64,000 bases of DNA from Codonopsis lanceolata (Eukaryota > Streptophyta > Magnoliopsida > Asterales > Campanulaceae). Positions within the stretch are counted from its first letter, which is position 1; each line of letters begins with the position of its first letter. A program made the translations under genes and the position numbers. Below are positions 24,111 through 36,000 of this stretch, piece after piece. Under the pieces are notes generated by a model. That model was given only the letters and a program-made list of their open reading frames with translations. It had not been told where the DNA came from and searched no databases. The stretch lies in NCBI GenBank assembly GCA_013146195.2, contig CM028377.1, positions 171,972,355 through 172,036,354 on the forward strand. The letters are read 5' to 3'.

Positions 24111-24776
24111 ATTTGTTCCTCTCTCACTTGATGGTTCAACTGAGTTGGATGGAGTCAAATGTACATTTAAAGGTGGGGTAGAGCCTACCTAACTATTATA
24201 AGTAACTAGAATTTGAAGTGAATATGATCTGCTGGATTGGTTCTTGCATCATGTTCCTCTTATGATGTTAGTTATCGGGTTCATCAATGAATGGACCCTA
24301 CTGCCAGGCATTTGTACTAATAGTCAATCAATGAGGCAAGTTATCGAAGATAATTTTTTTTTGGCTGTTCTCTTGTACTAATAGTCATTTGTGTTCAGAC
24401 TATTTTGTTGGTGATGATTTGTTGTAAGGTCATGCTCACTTGGTTGGAGATTCCCTAGTTTCATAAAGGGTGTAGCTTTACTTGAAGGCCCTCTAAAGTG
24501 TATCTGTGAGTTATTTAGTTTTTTTTTTGTTTATATTGGTGTATTATATTTGATTTTTACATTAGTAGCAATGTTGGATTTTTGGTAGCTTCTTCATATT
24601 ATTAATAAAGTTATTGCTTCTTTCATGATACTTGTACGTAAAAAAGAAACCTTTTGTGTAGAAAGGTTGCGCATTTGTTTGGTTGTAAACTTCTTCAAAT
24701 TGTTGGCCATTCATTGCGAGTTTTTTTTTTCTTAATGACAGAGGTAGCATTTTGTTATTTCATTGGAACTATGCAG
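24111..24776 (+). other. Internal region of element B, no intact gene
   Basis: AT-rich DNA between the telomere-like array and the decayed TNPA exon. No match to the element C exons was recognised. Confidence 0.45.
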
Positions 24777-25059
24777 GTTTCATAGTATAAGATGAATATA
24801 AGGCCCGATGCTCAGCAAATTTCGAGGATAAAGACTTGGAAGCACGCTTGGCTGAGCAGCAACGTTTGTTTGCGGAATATTGAGAGCAAACAGAGCAACG
24901 ATTTGCAGAAATGATGGCGACGATGCAAAGCATGGCACACCAGATGCATGGGTCTTCGAACAAGATACTCCTCTAGCAAGATTGGGTCCCCTTTTCATCC
25001 CAGAAATCTCTTCCAAGATCAGCCCCCCTTCCCCCACTTTGATTATTGGTACTGCTTGA
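24777..25059 (+). pseudogene. Decayed last TNPA-like exon, element B
   Basis: Matches the final exon of the TNPA-like gene in element C: segments corresponding to LEARLAE and MATMQSM...QMHGSS, the SPFHPRNLFQDQPP tail and the terminal IIG. Here the frame is broken by an in-frame TGA after GGAATAT and by other changes. It is a remnant showing that element B derives from a TNPA-bearing copy. Confidence 0.75.
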
Positions 25060-25272
25060 AGTTGAAACATTAATATTTGATATTGTATGATTTTGTATGT
25101 ATATATTTGGTACTTCGATGTAATAACATTTAGAGTTCGATATAATAACATTTAGAGTTTTTATATTATTGTTTATTTTGTATTTTTAGTTTTGTATTAA
25201 TTGTTATATTATCAGATACAAAAAATTATAATGATAGTATTTTTGTGTATTTTTTTTAAATTTTTTTTCATT

Positions 25273-25927
25273 ATTAGCGACGGAATTTCCGTCGTTGAAA
25301 TTCAAATTAAATTATTTTTTAAAAGCCTTTAGCGACGGAATTTCCGTCGCTGAAATTCAAATTAAATTATTTTTTAAAAGCCTTTAGCGACGGAAATTTC
25401 CGTCGCTGAAATTCAAATTAAATTATTTTTTCAAAGCCTTTAGCGATGGAATTTTCCGTCGCTGAAATTCAATTTTAATTAATTTTTAAAATCCTTTAGC
25501 GACGGAATTTTCCGTCTCTGAAATTCAAATTTAATTAATTTTTAAACGCCTTTAGCGACGGAATTTTCCGTCACTGAAATTCAATTTTAATTAATTTTAA
25601 AAAGCCTTTAGCGACGGAAATTTCCGTCGCTGAAATTCAATTTTATTTAATTTTAAAAATCCCTTAGCGACGGAAAATTCCATCACTGAAATTCAATTTT
25701 AATTAATTTTAAAAAGCCTTTAGCGACGAAAAATTCCGTCGCTGAAAATCAACCTTTAGCGACAAAAGGCTACGTTTAGCGACGGAAATCGGTCCGTCGT
25801 ACATCAGCGACGACAAATCAGCGACGGACCACCGACGAAAAAATTTCGTCGCTGGGGGCCATTAGCGACGGAATTTTGCCTTTAGTGATGGAAAATTTCG
25901 TCACTAAAGGTCATTTTTCTAGTAGTG
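25273..25927 (+). repeat. Right subterminal palindromic repeats and TIR of CACTA B
   Basis: Ten or more TTTAGCGACGGAATTTTCCG / TCGCTGAAATTCAA units with AT-rich spacers, ending in TTTTTCTAGTAGTG. Organisation matches element A. Confidence 0.9.
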
Positions 25928-25930
25928 AAA

Positions 25931-26245
25931 TAACAATAAAAAAAAGTTGATGCCAAGGCTTGGCATCAACACTGTTTTGACAATTTATTCAAGCAAAAAA
26001 TATCAAAAAATGCTGATGTCAATTCTTGTCATCAGGACTATTTTGACAATTTATTCAAGCCAAAAAAATTCAAAAAAAGCTGATGCCAAGGCTTGGCAGC
26101 AGGGCTGTTTTGACAATTTATTCAAGCCAAAAAAAATCAAAAAAAGCTGATACAAAGGCTTGTTATCAGTGTTGTTTTGACAATTTATTCAAGCAAAAAA
26201 AAATCAAAAAATGCTGCTGCCAAGGCTTGGTATCAGGGCTGTTTG
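25931..26245 (+). repeat. Palindromic ~66-bp array, right half
   Basis: Five further GATGCCAAGGCTTGGCATC-type units, the continuation of the array at 15773-16294 after CACTA B is removed. Confidence 0.9.
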
Positions 26246-26999
26246 GATCATTCTTTGAAGATCCCAGTTCTTACTAAACAAGATAACAAGATTTTTTTTC
26301 CTTTTTTTGATAAGTAAGATTACAGGAATTTCTTCCAAGCTTGAATACCATCAAAAGCAACGGTGATGGATATCCGAGACTTTCAAGGAATAATCTATCA
26401 CGATTAAGACAAGGAAGAGACACCAAATCTCCATTTTCTACAAATTCAATTCCCGTCCTGATTACAAACTGTTGCAGCCATGGCTTACTCTGGTGACTGT
26501 TTTATTACAATGTATCAATAAACAAAGGTCAAGATCCTAATTGAAAAGATCCTTTTCAAGTAATTTGGTTCAACATATCCCTAGTTTATCCATTGCCAAA
26601 ACAATCAAAAAATCAAGGAAAAATCTCCGGTTTGGTTAAATGGAGTCCACCTCAGTTTTGAACCAAGGGCAAGACTTCAACCTGAGACCATGGAAGTTGT
26701 TCTCTATAAACTAGATTACAGGCAACAAGGTGAGAGAAGAGCGACGAGAGAGAGAGAGAGAGACTTATAATAGTTTTGGTGAAATTATTTTTCATGTTGA
26801 AGCATATTGATGATATGTGTACCTTTTTAAATACTTGAAAATTAAAATTTTGAAAAACTCAACTAATATGACAAAGTTGCTTTCATAATCGCCCCTGGAT
26901 GTAATTGACAACTGTTTTACTATAGGTTACACAAATATTTACAGTTTAAAAATAGCAAAGACTTGGGCATTGCACAAGTTAGAAGTGCAATCTACAAGC
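26246..26999. other. Intergenic DNA, no gene seen
   Basis: AT-rich, with an (AG)n tract at about 26745-26763. No reading frame or element terminus recognised. Confidence 0.45.
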
Positions 27000-27537
27000 C
27001 AGTAATGTATGTGCATGAACATAAACTCAACTTACCATAATTAATTAGAAGCCAAGCAAACAAAATAATTGAATATTGCAAATCATGGAACTGATTCCAA
27101 CTCTTCGGGAAAACCTGAAGTGTATATTGCTGCAGATTGGTCGGTGATCTATATCACAGTAGGAATTTCCCTGCTTGTCTTCATCATACCTACTGAAGTC
27201 GTGAAACAAATATATTAGATATCTAAGAAGACGACAAAAAAAAATCTTAGGTTAACCAAAGCAAAACTGCAAGCGTGAGAGATCTCATGATATACAAATA
27301 GGTTGAATAGCAATTCTAAGAGTTCATATGGGTTGTAGAAAATATATCTCACATGGAGAAATTTGTCAAGAAGATATAATGGTACAAATACAACAATCCA
27401 CATAACCTGCATTAGTTCTAGAACAACACAAACAAACTGGAGGCAGTAAAACTAAATCAAACCCTAAAAGTTTGACACACTTTAAGATCAAGCAACCCTG
27501 AGCATGAGCATGATATCAACACTGATGAAACAAGATA

Positions 27538-27869
27538 TTTTTTTTTTGAAACAGGGACGGCACCCTGCGAGAATTTATTGAAATAAAAGAAAAAGTACAA
27601 ACTTGAGGGGGAGAACCAGCCTTGCCCTTATAAAAGGGAGGACGGAGGAGCCTAACCTCGAAAAGGAAATACAAATAAATACTAATTAACTATGCTCTGA
27701 CCTAAAAGAGTAAAAACCATAAGTATCCATAGCAAGAAAACGTTTGACCTTGCCAGGCAGAGCCACTAAAGTCAACAAAATCTGATACTCCTTATGAACA
27801 TGAGCAATACTGGCTAGATGATCCGCCACCCTATTTTGTTCCCGAAAAACATGGTTCAATCTAAAATGT
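27538..27869 (-). mobile_element. 5'-truncated LINE tail (RNase H end, 3' UTR, poly-A)
   Basis: On the minus strand, the frame from 27868 reads FREQNRVADHLASIAH and then ...ALPGKVKRFLAMDTYG, the C-terminal part of a plant LINE ribonuclease H domain (the R.QNRVAD.LA motif is characteristic). A stop and a 3' UTR ending in CGTCCCTGTTTC and a poly-A tail (T run at 27538-27547 on +) follow. Everything upstream of the RNase H end is missing, as in typical 5' truncation. Target duplication not resolved. Confidence 0.8.
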
Positions 27870-29528
27870 CAAGACTTGATGAAAGACTTCCAAAGGCATG
27901 CCAACGGAAAGGAGACTCACCCATTGGTGACTTGAGAAAAGAGAAAACAAAAGATACAAGTTAAGAATGCCAACATGCTTGTGGCTCAAGAATAAAGAAA
28001 ACAGAACAAAGAGGCAACACTTCTATCTAATTAATAGCATATCTACTAAATATCGAAAAATCCTCATCTAGATATCCATAATGAAGACATGTAGGCTGTA
28101 GCATATTCATAATATCAACACTTCCACAATTATACAAATTGAGTTGTTCACGTGATATTGTTGATCCACCAAAGAGGTCATATTTCAGCTCATTGGTACA
28201 AAAGATGGAGAAATCATCTCATCAATAAAGCTTCTTTAACTAAAAGAAGCAACAGTCAACCACAAATGCTCCAACTCCAACATGGTGTTAAAATTAGCAG
28301 TATCGCTTCCAAGAGTTGGTCTAATTTTGCCAATACAAATTCTGCTGGTAAAAGATTGTGCACTTAGCCAAACCAAGTAAGATGTGAGAGAGTGTGTAAA
28401 CGAATCAAGCTTTATCGGTTTGCCGGTAAGATCAAAGGTACAATATGCACTCTTTACTAGATTTGATTATCCAATTAAAGCTTTGTATAAGCATACATAA
28501 CTCTAGCAGGAAGTTAACGTCTATTCTTAATATAGAAAAGTTACAAATTAAGTAGTAGCTGCTCTGAAACTAGCAAAATCAGAGATTCAGGATTAAAAGG
28601 AAATTAAAAGACCTATAAGGAATCCAAACTGATGTATGGTAAAATGGAACATTTGGTAATTGAATAAAATAACCATGAAACATATATAATATATCTGACA
28701 TATTGAATTCATTTTATACATGGTATGACTTGGGTCCGGAAATCAGGTGAAAAAAGTACTCATACACAGATCAACAAAGATACTCAACTCCATTGCAGCT
28801 TTCATAATGCATAATAATTGGATGACCATTTGAGGCAAAATACAAATAAATTCATGAAGTATCCGCTAAAACTCAGGAATTCAACACCAATTAATGAAGT
28901 GTATTTCAAAATTGGAGAAAGGTTCCATCTTTTCTCCCCTTCCATTTTCACCAAAAGGGTTTAGTGTTACAATCAGAACTCTAACTACACATCCTGTAAA
29001 TCACTAACTTCAAGTCTAATCAGGAACATATATTAAACAAGTGCAAAATATTTGAGGTTTCAATTAAGAAAGGAATTAAGAATCACAGCTAGACTTGATC
29101 AAATCTATCAACCAAGAAATGTATTTTATAATGTCTTTTCCGAATCAAGATATGAATTTTGTAGCAAATCAAGCAAAGTGACGAAAAGAAACTTGTAATG
29201 ATTACTCCATGCTTTATTAAAAGACTAAAAGATTAAGCAAATATTCTCACAAACAGAGTTCGGACGGATGGCAATTCCCTAAACTTATAGGGTACATGAC
29301 CCTCATTTCTCACCCACAAGTATGCCCTTGGTTTCTTCTAGATCAAGGAATTTTGGGATTTTTTAAGATCCAACTGCAGGAAAAAAAAACTCACACCGCC
29401 CAAAAATCTGTTGATTTGTCAGGTTTCCTTCCTAATTTCCATATCAAGCATTTTGAATGCGGAATTCGCCACCATTAGCAAAAGCCTCCGCGCATTTTCT
29501 ATTTCTCCCCCAACTGCAATAACAGAAG
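27870..29528. other. Locus 2 internal region, no coding gene
   Basis: AT-rich. Short frames such as 28152-28367 have no recognisable domain. Two segments match locus 1 as described there. Confidence 0.4.
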
Positions 29529-30106
29529 TAGGGGTGGCAAATCGGTCGTGCTGGGCTGTTATCGGGCCGACACGATAACAACACGACACAATAAGCACGA
29601 ACACGAACACAACACGATAAGCTTACCGTGCCTAGTATTAAAACCCGAACACGACACGATAAAAACACGAAAAGCACGACACGATAAGCACGATAAGCAA
29701 AAAAACACGATTTATTTAGTTAGGCCCGTTAAGCCCAATAAACATTATAAAATATATAATTTTGATTTTTTAATACATATTTTGAAAATTTATCAATATA
29801 AATAGTCAAGTAGTTTAAAAGTCATAAATTTTCAAATGATAAAACTATGAAATAATAATGAAAATAGTTCGAAAGAAGTGAATAACCCTTAGTAAATTTT
29901 TAAAAATATATTTTTAAAACATATATATTTTAGTTATCGTGTCTTATCGTGCTTATCAAGCCAGCTCGATAACAACCCATTTTTTATCGTGTCTTATCGT
30001 GTTAGCCCTATAACGGCCCGAACCCAATAAACCCCAACCCAAACCCTATAATTTCGTGTAGTGTTCGTGTCGGTCAATCGTGTCGTGCCTCAAATTGCCA
30101 CCCCTA
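29529..30106. mobile_element. hAT MITE, TSD AACAGAAG
   Basis: Terminal inverted repeats TAGGGGTGGCAA and TTGCCACCCCTA are flanked by exact 8-bp copies of AACAGAAG (29521-29528 and 30107-30114). Subterminal GCACGATAAGCACGA-type repeats occur in both halves. Length 578 bp, no transposase. Confidence 0.93.
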
Positions 30107-30413
30107 AACAGAAGAAACACAGTATATGCTTTGTCTATTACGATGGAAATAACTAGTATATGATATTTGTTATGAGTTCATCCTTACAGCACTTTGTTAT
30201 AAGATCAGCCACTCGATCCACAGCTCTCGAAGAAAGTGCTATCTCTAACTGAAGGGAACAACAGCTTCGAAAAGGCCTTCAGTTTGTCTGTCCCTTCCGG
30301 TAGAAGATGGTACCCCAAACTCATGTCTGCGATACCCAAATTAGTTTGACGAACTCGTTGAAGAGGAACAAGAGTGAAATTGGGGAAGCAACGTCCTCAA
30401 TAAGATATAAAGG

Positions 30414-30737
30414 GCCGTGACGTAATTTTGCCTTAAAATTGAACCTAAAAGATATGTCCAAAAAAATAGCTGGATTCATTTGAAAACATGTTTTAAAAGA
30501 TGTACTGACTTGTAATTTTTTTTTCTACATAGCTAAAATATTTATTAATTGTATTATATATTCCCTCTGTTTCGGGTAAAAAATCCACTATTCTATTTTG
30601 AATGTTTCATTTAAAAAATCATTTTCCAAAATTAAGGAATAAAAGTGTCATTTTATTACTAATATACTATTAAAAATATTCTTTTCTTAAGGATTAACAT
30701 ACAATTTGGTCCCTGAACTTTTCTTTTTTTATTTAAA
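30414..30737. other. Intergenic DNA with a lone Stowaway-like end
   Basis: TTCCCTCTGTTTCGGGTAAA at about 30562 resembles a degenerate Stowaway terminus, but no partner was found. No gene. Confidence 0.35.
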
Positions 30738-32273
30738 CTAGTATAGCACCCGTGCGATGCACGGGCTAAAATTAAATTTGAAAAACAAAATAATAAATAA
30801 CTTTAATGCTAACAAATTACACAAATTTCTGAATTTGGAAGAAAATATAAGTTACAGTTAAATAAAGAAGTAAATAAATACAACAAAAATATTAAGCAAA
30901 ATAAAACTACCGATAAACAATTCTTTAAATAAGAATATGTATCATACATTTTTTAAGACTTCTTTAAATACAACATTCGACATAGACTCATAGTACAACT
31001 AAAAATCAATACATTTTAGAATACTTATCTTTCACGTGTTCAACCAAAAATTCAACCTAAACTGCATCAAATAAAAACATCAACAAAACATTTTCACCAT
31101 TAATGTAATCGGTACATCAATCGGAAGCAAGCTAAGCTGGTCAAAAAATTTCAAGCTACCCAATTGTATTTGATCCATTTACATCCTCCTAGATACACGA
31201 ATTTCTCATACTGGTCAATATATCAACTAAATTAATATTTTGCTCATGTTTATTAAAAGTAAGCAATTATTGTATTTGATCCATTTTCAAGCTACCCAAT
31301 TGTATTTGATCCATTTACATTCCACTGTTTCTATTGTTCTTGCTAAAAGATTTGGTGTCAATGCCTCAAAATCCTAAAACAACAGAAAATGCAACTTTGA
31401 AATGAACCCGAATCAAGCAAAACACTTAAAAGTTAAAAGAGATGTGCACTCCATTATAATTTGAGGGGCAATGGAAAATTTGCAAGCTACCTGCAGTATA
31501 CACATGCCAAATATATTCCCAAGAATTATGTCAGTGTCTTTAATTGTTCATTAATAAGATTCATACTCATGTAATACAATCCAATTTCACAAGTTTCCCA
31601 CCCATCTACATTCTTCTACATGTTATCTCAAAAAACTGAAATATTAAAGTACTACCTTCGCTTTTGCCTGATCTCATTTCGTTCCTCAACAGAGTTGTTG
31701 GGATCAAAACCACCCAGCAAAAATTCCCAGACTTCACCTTTGATTGATGGATGAATTCCCTTGCAAGAATGAAAAACATAAAAGTCTATTCAACTCAGTT
31801 TAAATGCTATAAAAATAACCAGCAAAAAAACTTAATACCCCCACACTCATTGCAACGACAGAATGTACTTGCAAGAGTTAAAAGTATTCACAAACATGAG
31901 GGCATTGAGTAGATAAAACAACAAACCTTATATAGGAAACAAATAACAACAACATAAAGGAACGGTTCACATGTTTAGTTACAAAAGATGCAGTGTAAGA
32001 GGTCGATTTTATAATTTACTGCACAAGACCAAGGGACAGTTCAGCCGAATATCTACACATTTAAGAACTATCCAACAGGGGGGGAGGTATTTGCTTGAAA
32101 TATCTACACATTTAAGTGTTTTATAAATACCTTTGAGGTAACAAAATGACTGCTACCCAACAAAAAACTTACCAAAATCAAAAGTTCCTTCTTAAATAAT
32201 GCCCATGGAGAATTTTATTGGAGCTTTGGAATCGAGAAAAAATCATGTAGTGGCTGAATATGCCTATAGCAGA
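30738..32273 (-). mobile_element. Probable Helitron, minus orientation, with captured exon
   Basis: The minus-strand 3' end is very typical: hairpin CCCGTGCATCGCACGGG, then TGCTATA and CTAG, followed by host T (on +, A at 30737 then CTAG 30738-30741). A candidate 5' end, TCTGCTATAGGC on the minus strand, ends at 32273 and is followed by T on +; it resembles the TCTACTATAC start of the 39857-40813 Helitron. The 3' end is strong, the 5' end is inference. The interior holds one exon of a RabGAP gene. Confidence 0.55.
31656..31759 (-). pseudogene. Captured exon of a plant TBC/RabGAP gene
   Basis: On the minus strand, a 104-nt open exon is bounded by an acceptor (CTTGCAAG|) and a donor (CGAAG|GTAGTAC). 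It encodes GIHPSIKGEVWEFLLGGFDP followed by NNSVEERNEIRQKRR. This matches the start of the TBC (Rab GTPase-activating) domain of plant RabGAPs, where G.HPSIR..VWEFLLG is conserved. No neighbouring TBC exons were recognised, so it is a single captured exon. Confidence 0.75.
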
Positions 32274-32295
32274 TCCCACTTGTTTCAAATAAATA

Positions 32296-32526
32296 CTCCC
32301 TCCGTTTTTAAATTATTGTCCTCTTTGATCCAGCATACCTATTAAAATATTGGTGTAATGTGTAATTTACTTTAATGCCCTTGTGTATGTGGTCATAATT
32401 AAAGTAGATAGAAAAAGTATGGGTAAAGTGGTAAAAATCTTTTTCTAAAAAGAAAAATTATGAAAGAAGAAAATTATTTTGGAACGGACAAAAAAAAGGA
32501 GGACAATTATTTAAAAACGGAGGGAG
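32296..32526. mobile_element. Stowaway MITE, TSD TA
   Basis: Termini CTCCCTCCGTTTTTAAATTA and TTTAAAAACGGAGGGAG are flanked by TA on both sides. Length 231 bp, non-coding. Stowaway elements are mobilised by Tc1/mariner-type transposases. Confidence 0.93.
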
Positions 32527-32745
32527 TATATGTTTTTAGGAAAAGGTAAAAACGACAATGTGGGTAACCTTTGCAATGTCCGCGTCATCTCCGGCCTCCC
32601 CGCCACTAACAATAGGGAGAGACTCGTGAACATCGACGACGAGCGACACGTTATCAGCTTCAACATGATTTTATGAAATTTTATGTTGGAATAAGCTAAG
32701 TAATGGTGGTTGTACTGGTACACATGCTTTGACATAGCTAATTAA

Positions 32746-32872
32746 CATTTTCCGTCGCTAAAAGTTTTCAGAATTTAATTTCTTTTTATTTTCAGCGACG
32801 GAAAATTCCGTCGCTAAAGGTGACCTTCAGCGACGGAAAATTTCGTCGCTGAAAATAAATTAAAAATTAAAT
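32746..32872 (+). repeat. Left subterminal hairpins of CACTA C
   Basis: Three TTCCGTCGCTAAA / CAGCGACGGAAAATT units, with the TTTCAGAATTTAATTTC spacer shared with element B near 17350. Confidence 0.8.
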
Positions 32873-33014
32873 TCTGAAATATATATAAAATATCAATAAT
32901 ATTTGAAATTAAATTAAAATTAAATTGAAATATTATTTGAAAAGTTAATTTAATAATATAATATCAATAATTAAAATGATTAACATCAATATAATTAAAA
33001 ATTTAAAACATTCA

Positions 33015-36000
33015 CATTACATCTTAACTTAACGTAACTTAACGTAATGTAACTTAACGTAACGTCACTTAACTTAACTTAACGTAACGTAACGTAACGT
33101 AATGTAATGTAATGTAACGTATCGTAACTTAACGTAACGTAACATAACTTAATGTAACGTAACGTAATGTAACTTAAATTAACTTAACTTAACTTAACTT
33201 AACGTAACATAACTTAACTTAGCTTAACGTAACTTAAGTTAACTTAACGTAACGTAACTTAACTTAACTTAACGTAACGTAATGTAACTTAACTTAACTT
33301 AACTTAACTTAACTTAACTTAACTTAACGTAACTTAACTTAACTTAACTTAACTTAACTTAACTTAACGTAACTTAACGAAACTTAACTTAACTTAACTT
33401 AACTTAACTTAACGTAACTTAACTTAACTTAACTTAACTTAACTTAACTTAACTTAACATAACTTAACTGAGCTTAACGTAACTTAACTTAACTTATAGT
33501 AACGTAACTTAACTTAACCTAACTTAACTTAACTTAACTTAACTTAGCTTAACTTAACTTAACTTAACTTAAACGTAACGTAACTTAACGTAACTTAACT
33601 TAACTTTACGTAACGTAACTTAACTTAACGCAACTTAACTTAACTTCTTAACTTAACTTAACTTAACTTAACTTAACTTCATTAACTTAACTTAACTTAA
33701 CTTAACTTAACTTAACGTAACGTAACTTAACTTAACCTAACTTCACTTAACTTAACTTAGCTTAACTTAACTTAACTTAACTTAACTTAACTAGTTACTT
33801 AACATAACTTAACTTAACGTAACTTAACTTAACTTAGCTTAACGTAACACAACTTAACTTAACTTAAACGTAACATAACTTAACTTAACTTAACTTAACT
33901 TTCTAACTTAACTTAACTGCAACTTAACTTCAACGTAACATAACTTAACTTAACTTAATCCTTAAATTAACATTAACTTAACTTAACTTAACTCTTAACT
34001 TAACTTAACTTAACTTAACTTAACGTAACTTAACTTAACCAAATTAACTTAACTTAATCAACACAACTTAACTTAACTTTAACTTAACCAAATCAATCTA
34101 ACTTAACCACCTAACGCAACTTAACTTAACTAACTTAACGCAACTTAACTTAACTTAACTTAACTTAACCAACTAACTTAACTTTAACTTAACCAACTTA
34201 ACTTAACTTAACACAACGCAACTTAACATTAACCCAACTTAGCTTTTAACGTAACGCAATCTTAACTTAACTTAACTTAACAACTTAACTTAACTTAACT
34301 TAACCTAACTAACTTAACTTAACTTAACTTAACATAACTTAACTTTAACTTAACGCAACTTAACTTAACTTAACGTAACTTCAACTTAACTTAACTCAAT
34401 CCAACTAACTTTAACTTAACTTAACGAACTTAGCTTAACTTAACTTAACTTAACTTTAACTTAACTTAACTTAACTTAACTTCTTAACTTCAACGTAACT
34501 TAACTTAACTTAACTTAACTTAACTTAACTTAACTTAACTTCTAACTTAACTCAACTTAACGTAACAAAAACTTAACATAACTTAACTTAACTTAACCAA
34601 CTTAACTTAGAACAAACGTAACGCAACTCAAAAACGTCTCAACTTAACTAACTTAAACTTAACTTAACATTAACGCAACGCAACTTTAACTTAACTTAAC
34701 TAAAAAACCAACTAAACACCAAAAAAAAATTCTAACTTAACTTAACTTAACGTAACTTAACTTAAAACGCAACTTAACTTAACTTCAACTTCTAACTTAA
34801 CTTAACTTAACTTAACTTAACTTAACAACTTAACTTAACTTAACTTAACGTAACAAACTTAACTTAACCTAACTAACTTAACTTAACTTAACTTAACCTT
34901 CTAACTTCAACTTAACTTAACTTAACTTAACTTAACTAACTTAACTTAACTTAGCTAAACTTAACGTAACTTAACTTAACTCAATCCCCAACTTCAACTT
35001 AACTTTAAACTTAACCTCTAACTTAACTTAATCCTAACTTAGCTTAACTTAACGCAACAAATAACTTAACTTAACTTAACTTAACGCAACGTAACTTAAC
35101 TTAATCTCTAACTTAACTCCTAACTTAACTAATTGCAACTTAACTTAACTTAACCTAACTTCTTAACTTAACTTAACTTAACTTAACTTACTTTAACTAA
35201 CTTAACTTAACTTAACTTAACTTAACTTAACTTCTAACTCAACTTAACTTAACTTAACTTAACGTAACTTAACTTAACTTCTTTCAACGCAACGTCCTCC
35301 TTAACTTAACTTAACTAACTAACTTAACCTATCTACTTAACTCAACGCAACCAACGCAACTTCTTAACTTCACTCACTAACATAACGCAACGCAATTCAA
35401 CTTAACTAACGCAACTCAATCCCAACTTAACTTAACTTCTAACTTAACTTAACATAACTTAACTTAACCCAACTTAACTTCTAACGCAACTTAACCAACT
35501 TCAACTTTAACCAACGCAACCAACTTAACGCAACTAACCATTCAACTTAACTTCAACTAACTCAACTTAACTTAACGCAACACAACGTAACTTAACTTAA
35601 CGCAACTTAACTTAACTTAACTTAACTCAACTTAACCCAACTTCAACTTAACGCAACGTAACGCAACTCAACTAACCAACGCAACTTAACTAACCAACTT
35701 AACTTAACTTAACTTAACTTAACTAAAACTCAACTTAACTTAACTTAACTTAATTTAACGCAACCTAACTTAACTTAACTTCAACGTAACTTAACTTCAA
35801 CTTAACTTAATCTAACTTAACTTCTTAACCAACTTAACTTAAATTCTTAACTTAACGCAACTTAACTTAACTTAACATGCTTAACGCAACTTAACTTAAC
35901 TTAAACTTAACTTAAACTTAACGCAATCCTAACTTTCCAACTTAAAATTTAACTTAACTCAACTTAATCTAACTTAACTTAAATCCAGCTTTAACTTAAC

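Larger units (their letters stand above)
16295..25927 (+). mobile_element. CACTA (En/Spm) element B, complete, non-autonomous
   Basis: The left terminus is CGCTACTAGAAACAGTGCC (one change from CACTA in the first five bases) and the right terminus is ...TTTTTCTAGTAGTG at 25927. The flanking trinucleotide AAA is duplicated (16292-16294 and 25928-25930), the 3-bp duplication expected for CACTA. Length 9,633 bp. Order inside: subterminal hairpins (with a hAT insertion), AT-rich repeats, TTAAC pentamer array, inverted AT-rich unit, TATA and leader, telomere-like array, a decayed last TNPA exon, and right subterminal hairpins. It has no TNP2 gene, so it would need help in trans. Confidence 0.93.
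27000..30413 (-). ncRNA. Candidate non-coding locus 2, paralogue of locus 1
   Basis: Diverged matches to the 10.4-15.5 kb locus occur in the same order: the ATTGGTCGGTGATCT block (27136-27150), one ~190-bp repeat unit (about 27410-27540), the TAGCATATTCATAATATCAA segment (about 28100) and the AAGCATACATAACTCTAGCA segment (about 28490). A TATA-like CTTTATATCTTA lies at 30401-30412 on the minus strand. A 39-codon frame starts inside the 5' region (start near 30322), but no domain is visible. A LINE tail and a hAT MITE interrupt the locus. Confidence 0.3.

Noticed and set aside
32718..32723. Certain left terminus of CACTA C at GTA|CAC
   Set aside because: The GTA duplication is suggestive but the following bases do not match the CACTACTAGAAA terminus, so the left boundary remains approximate.
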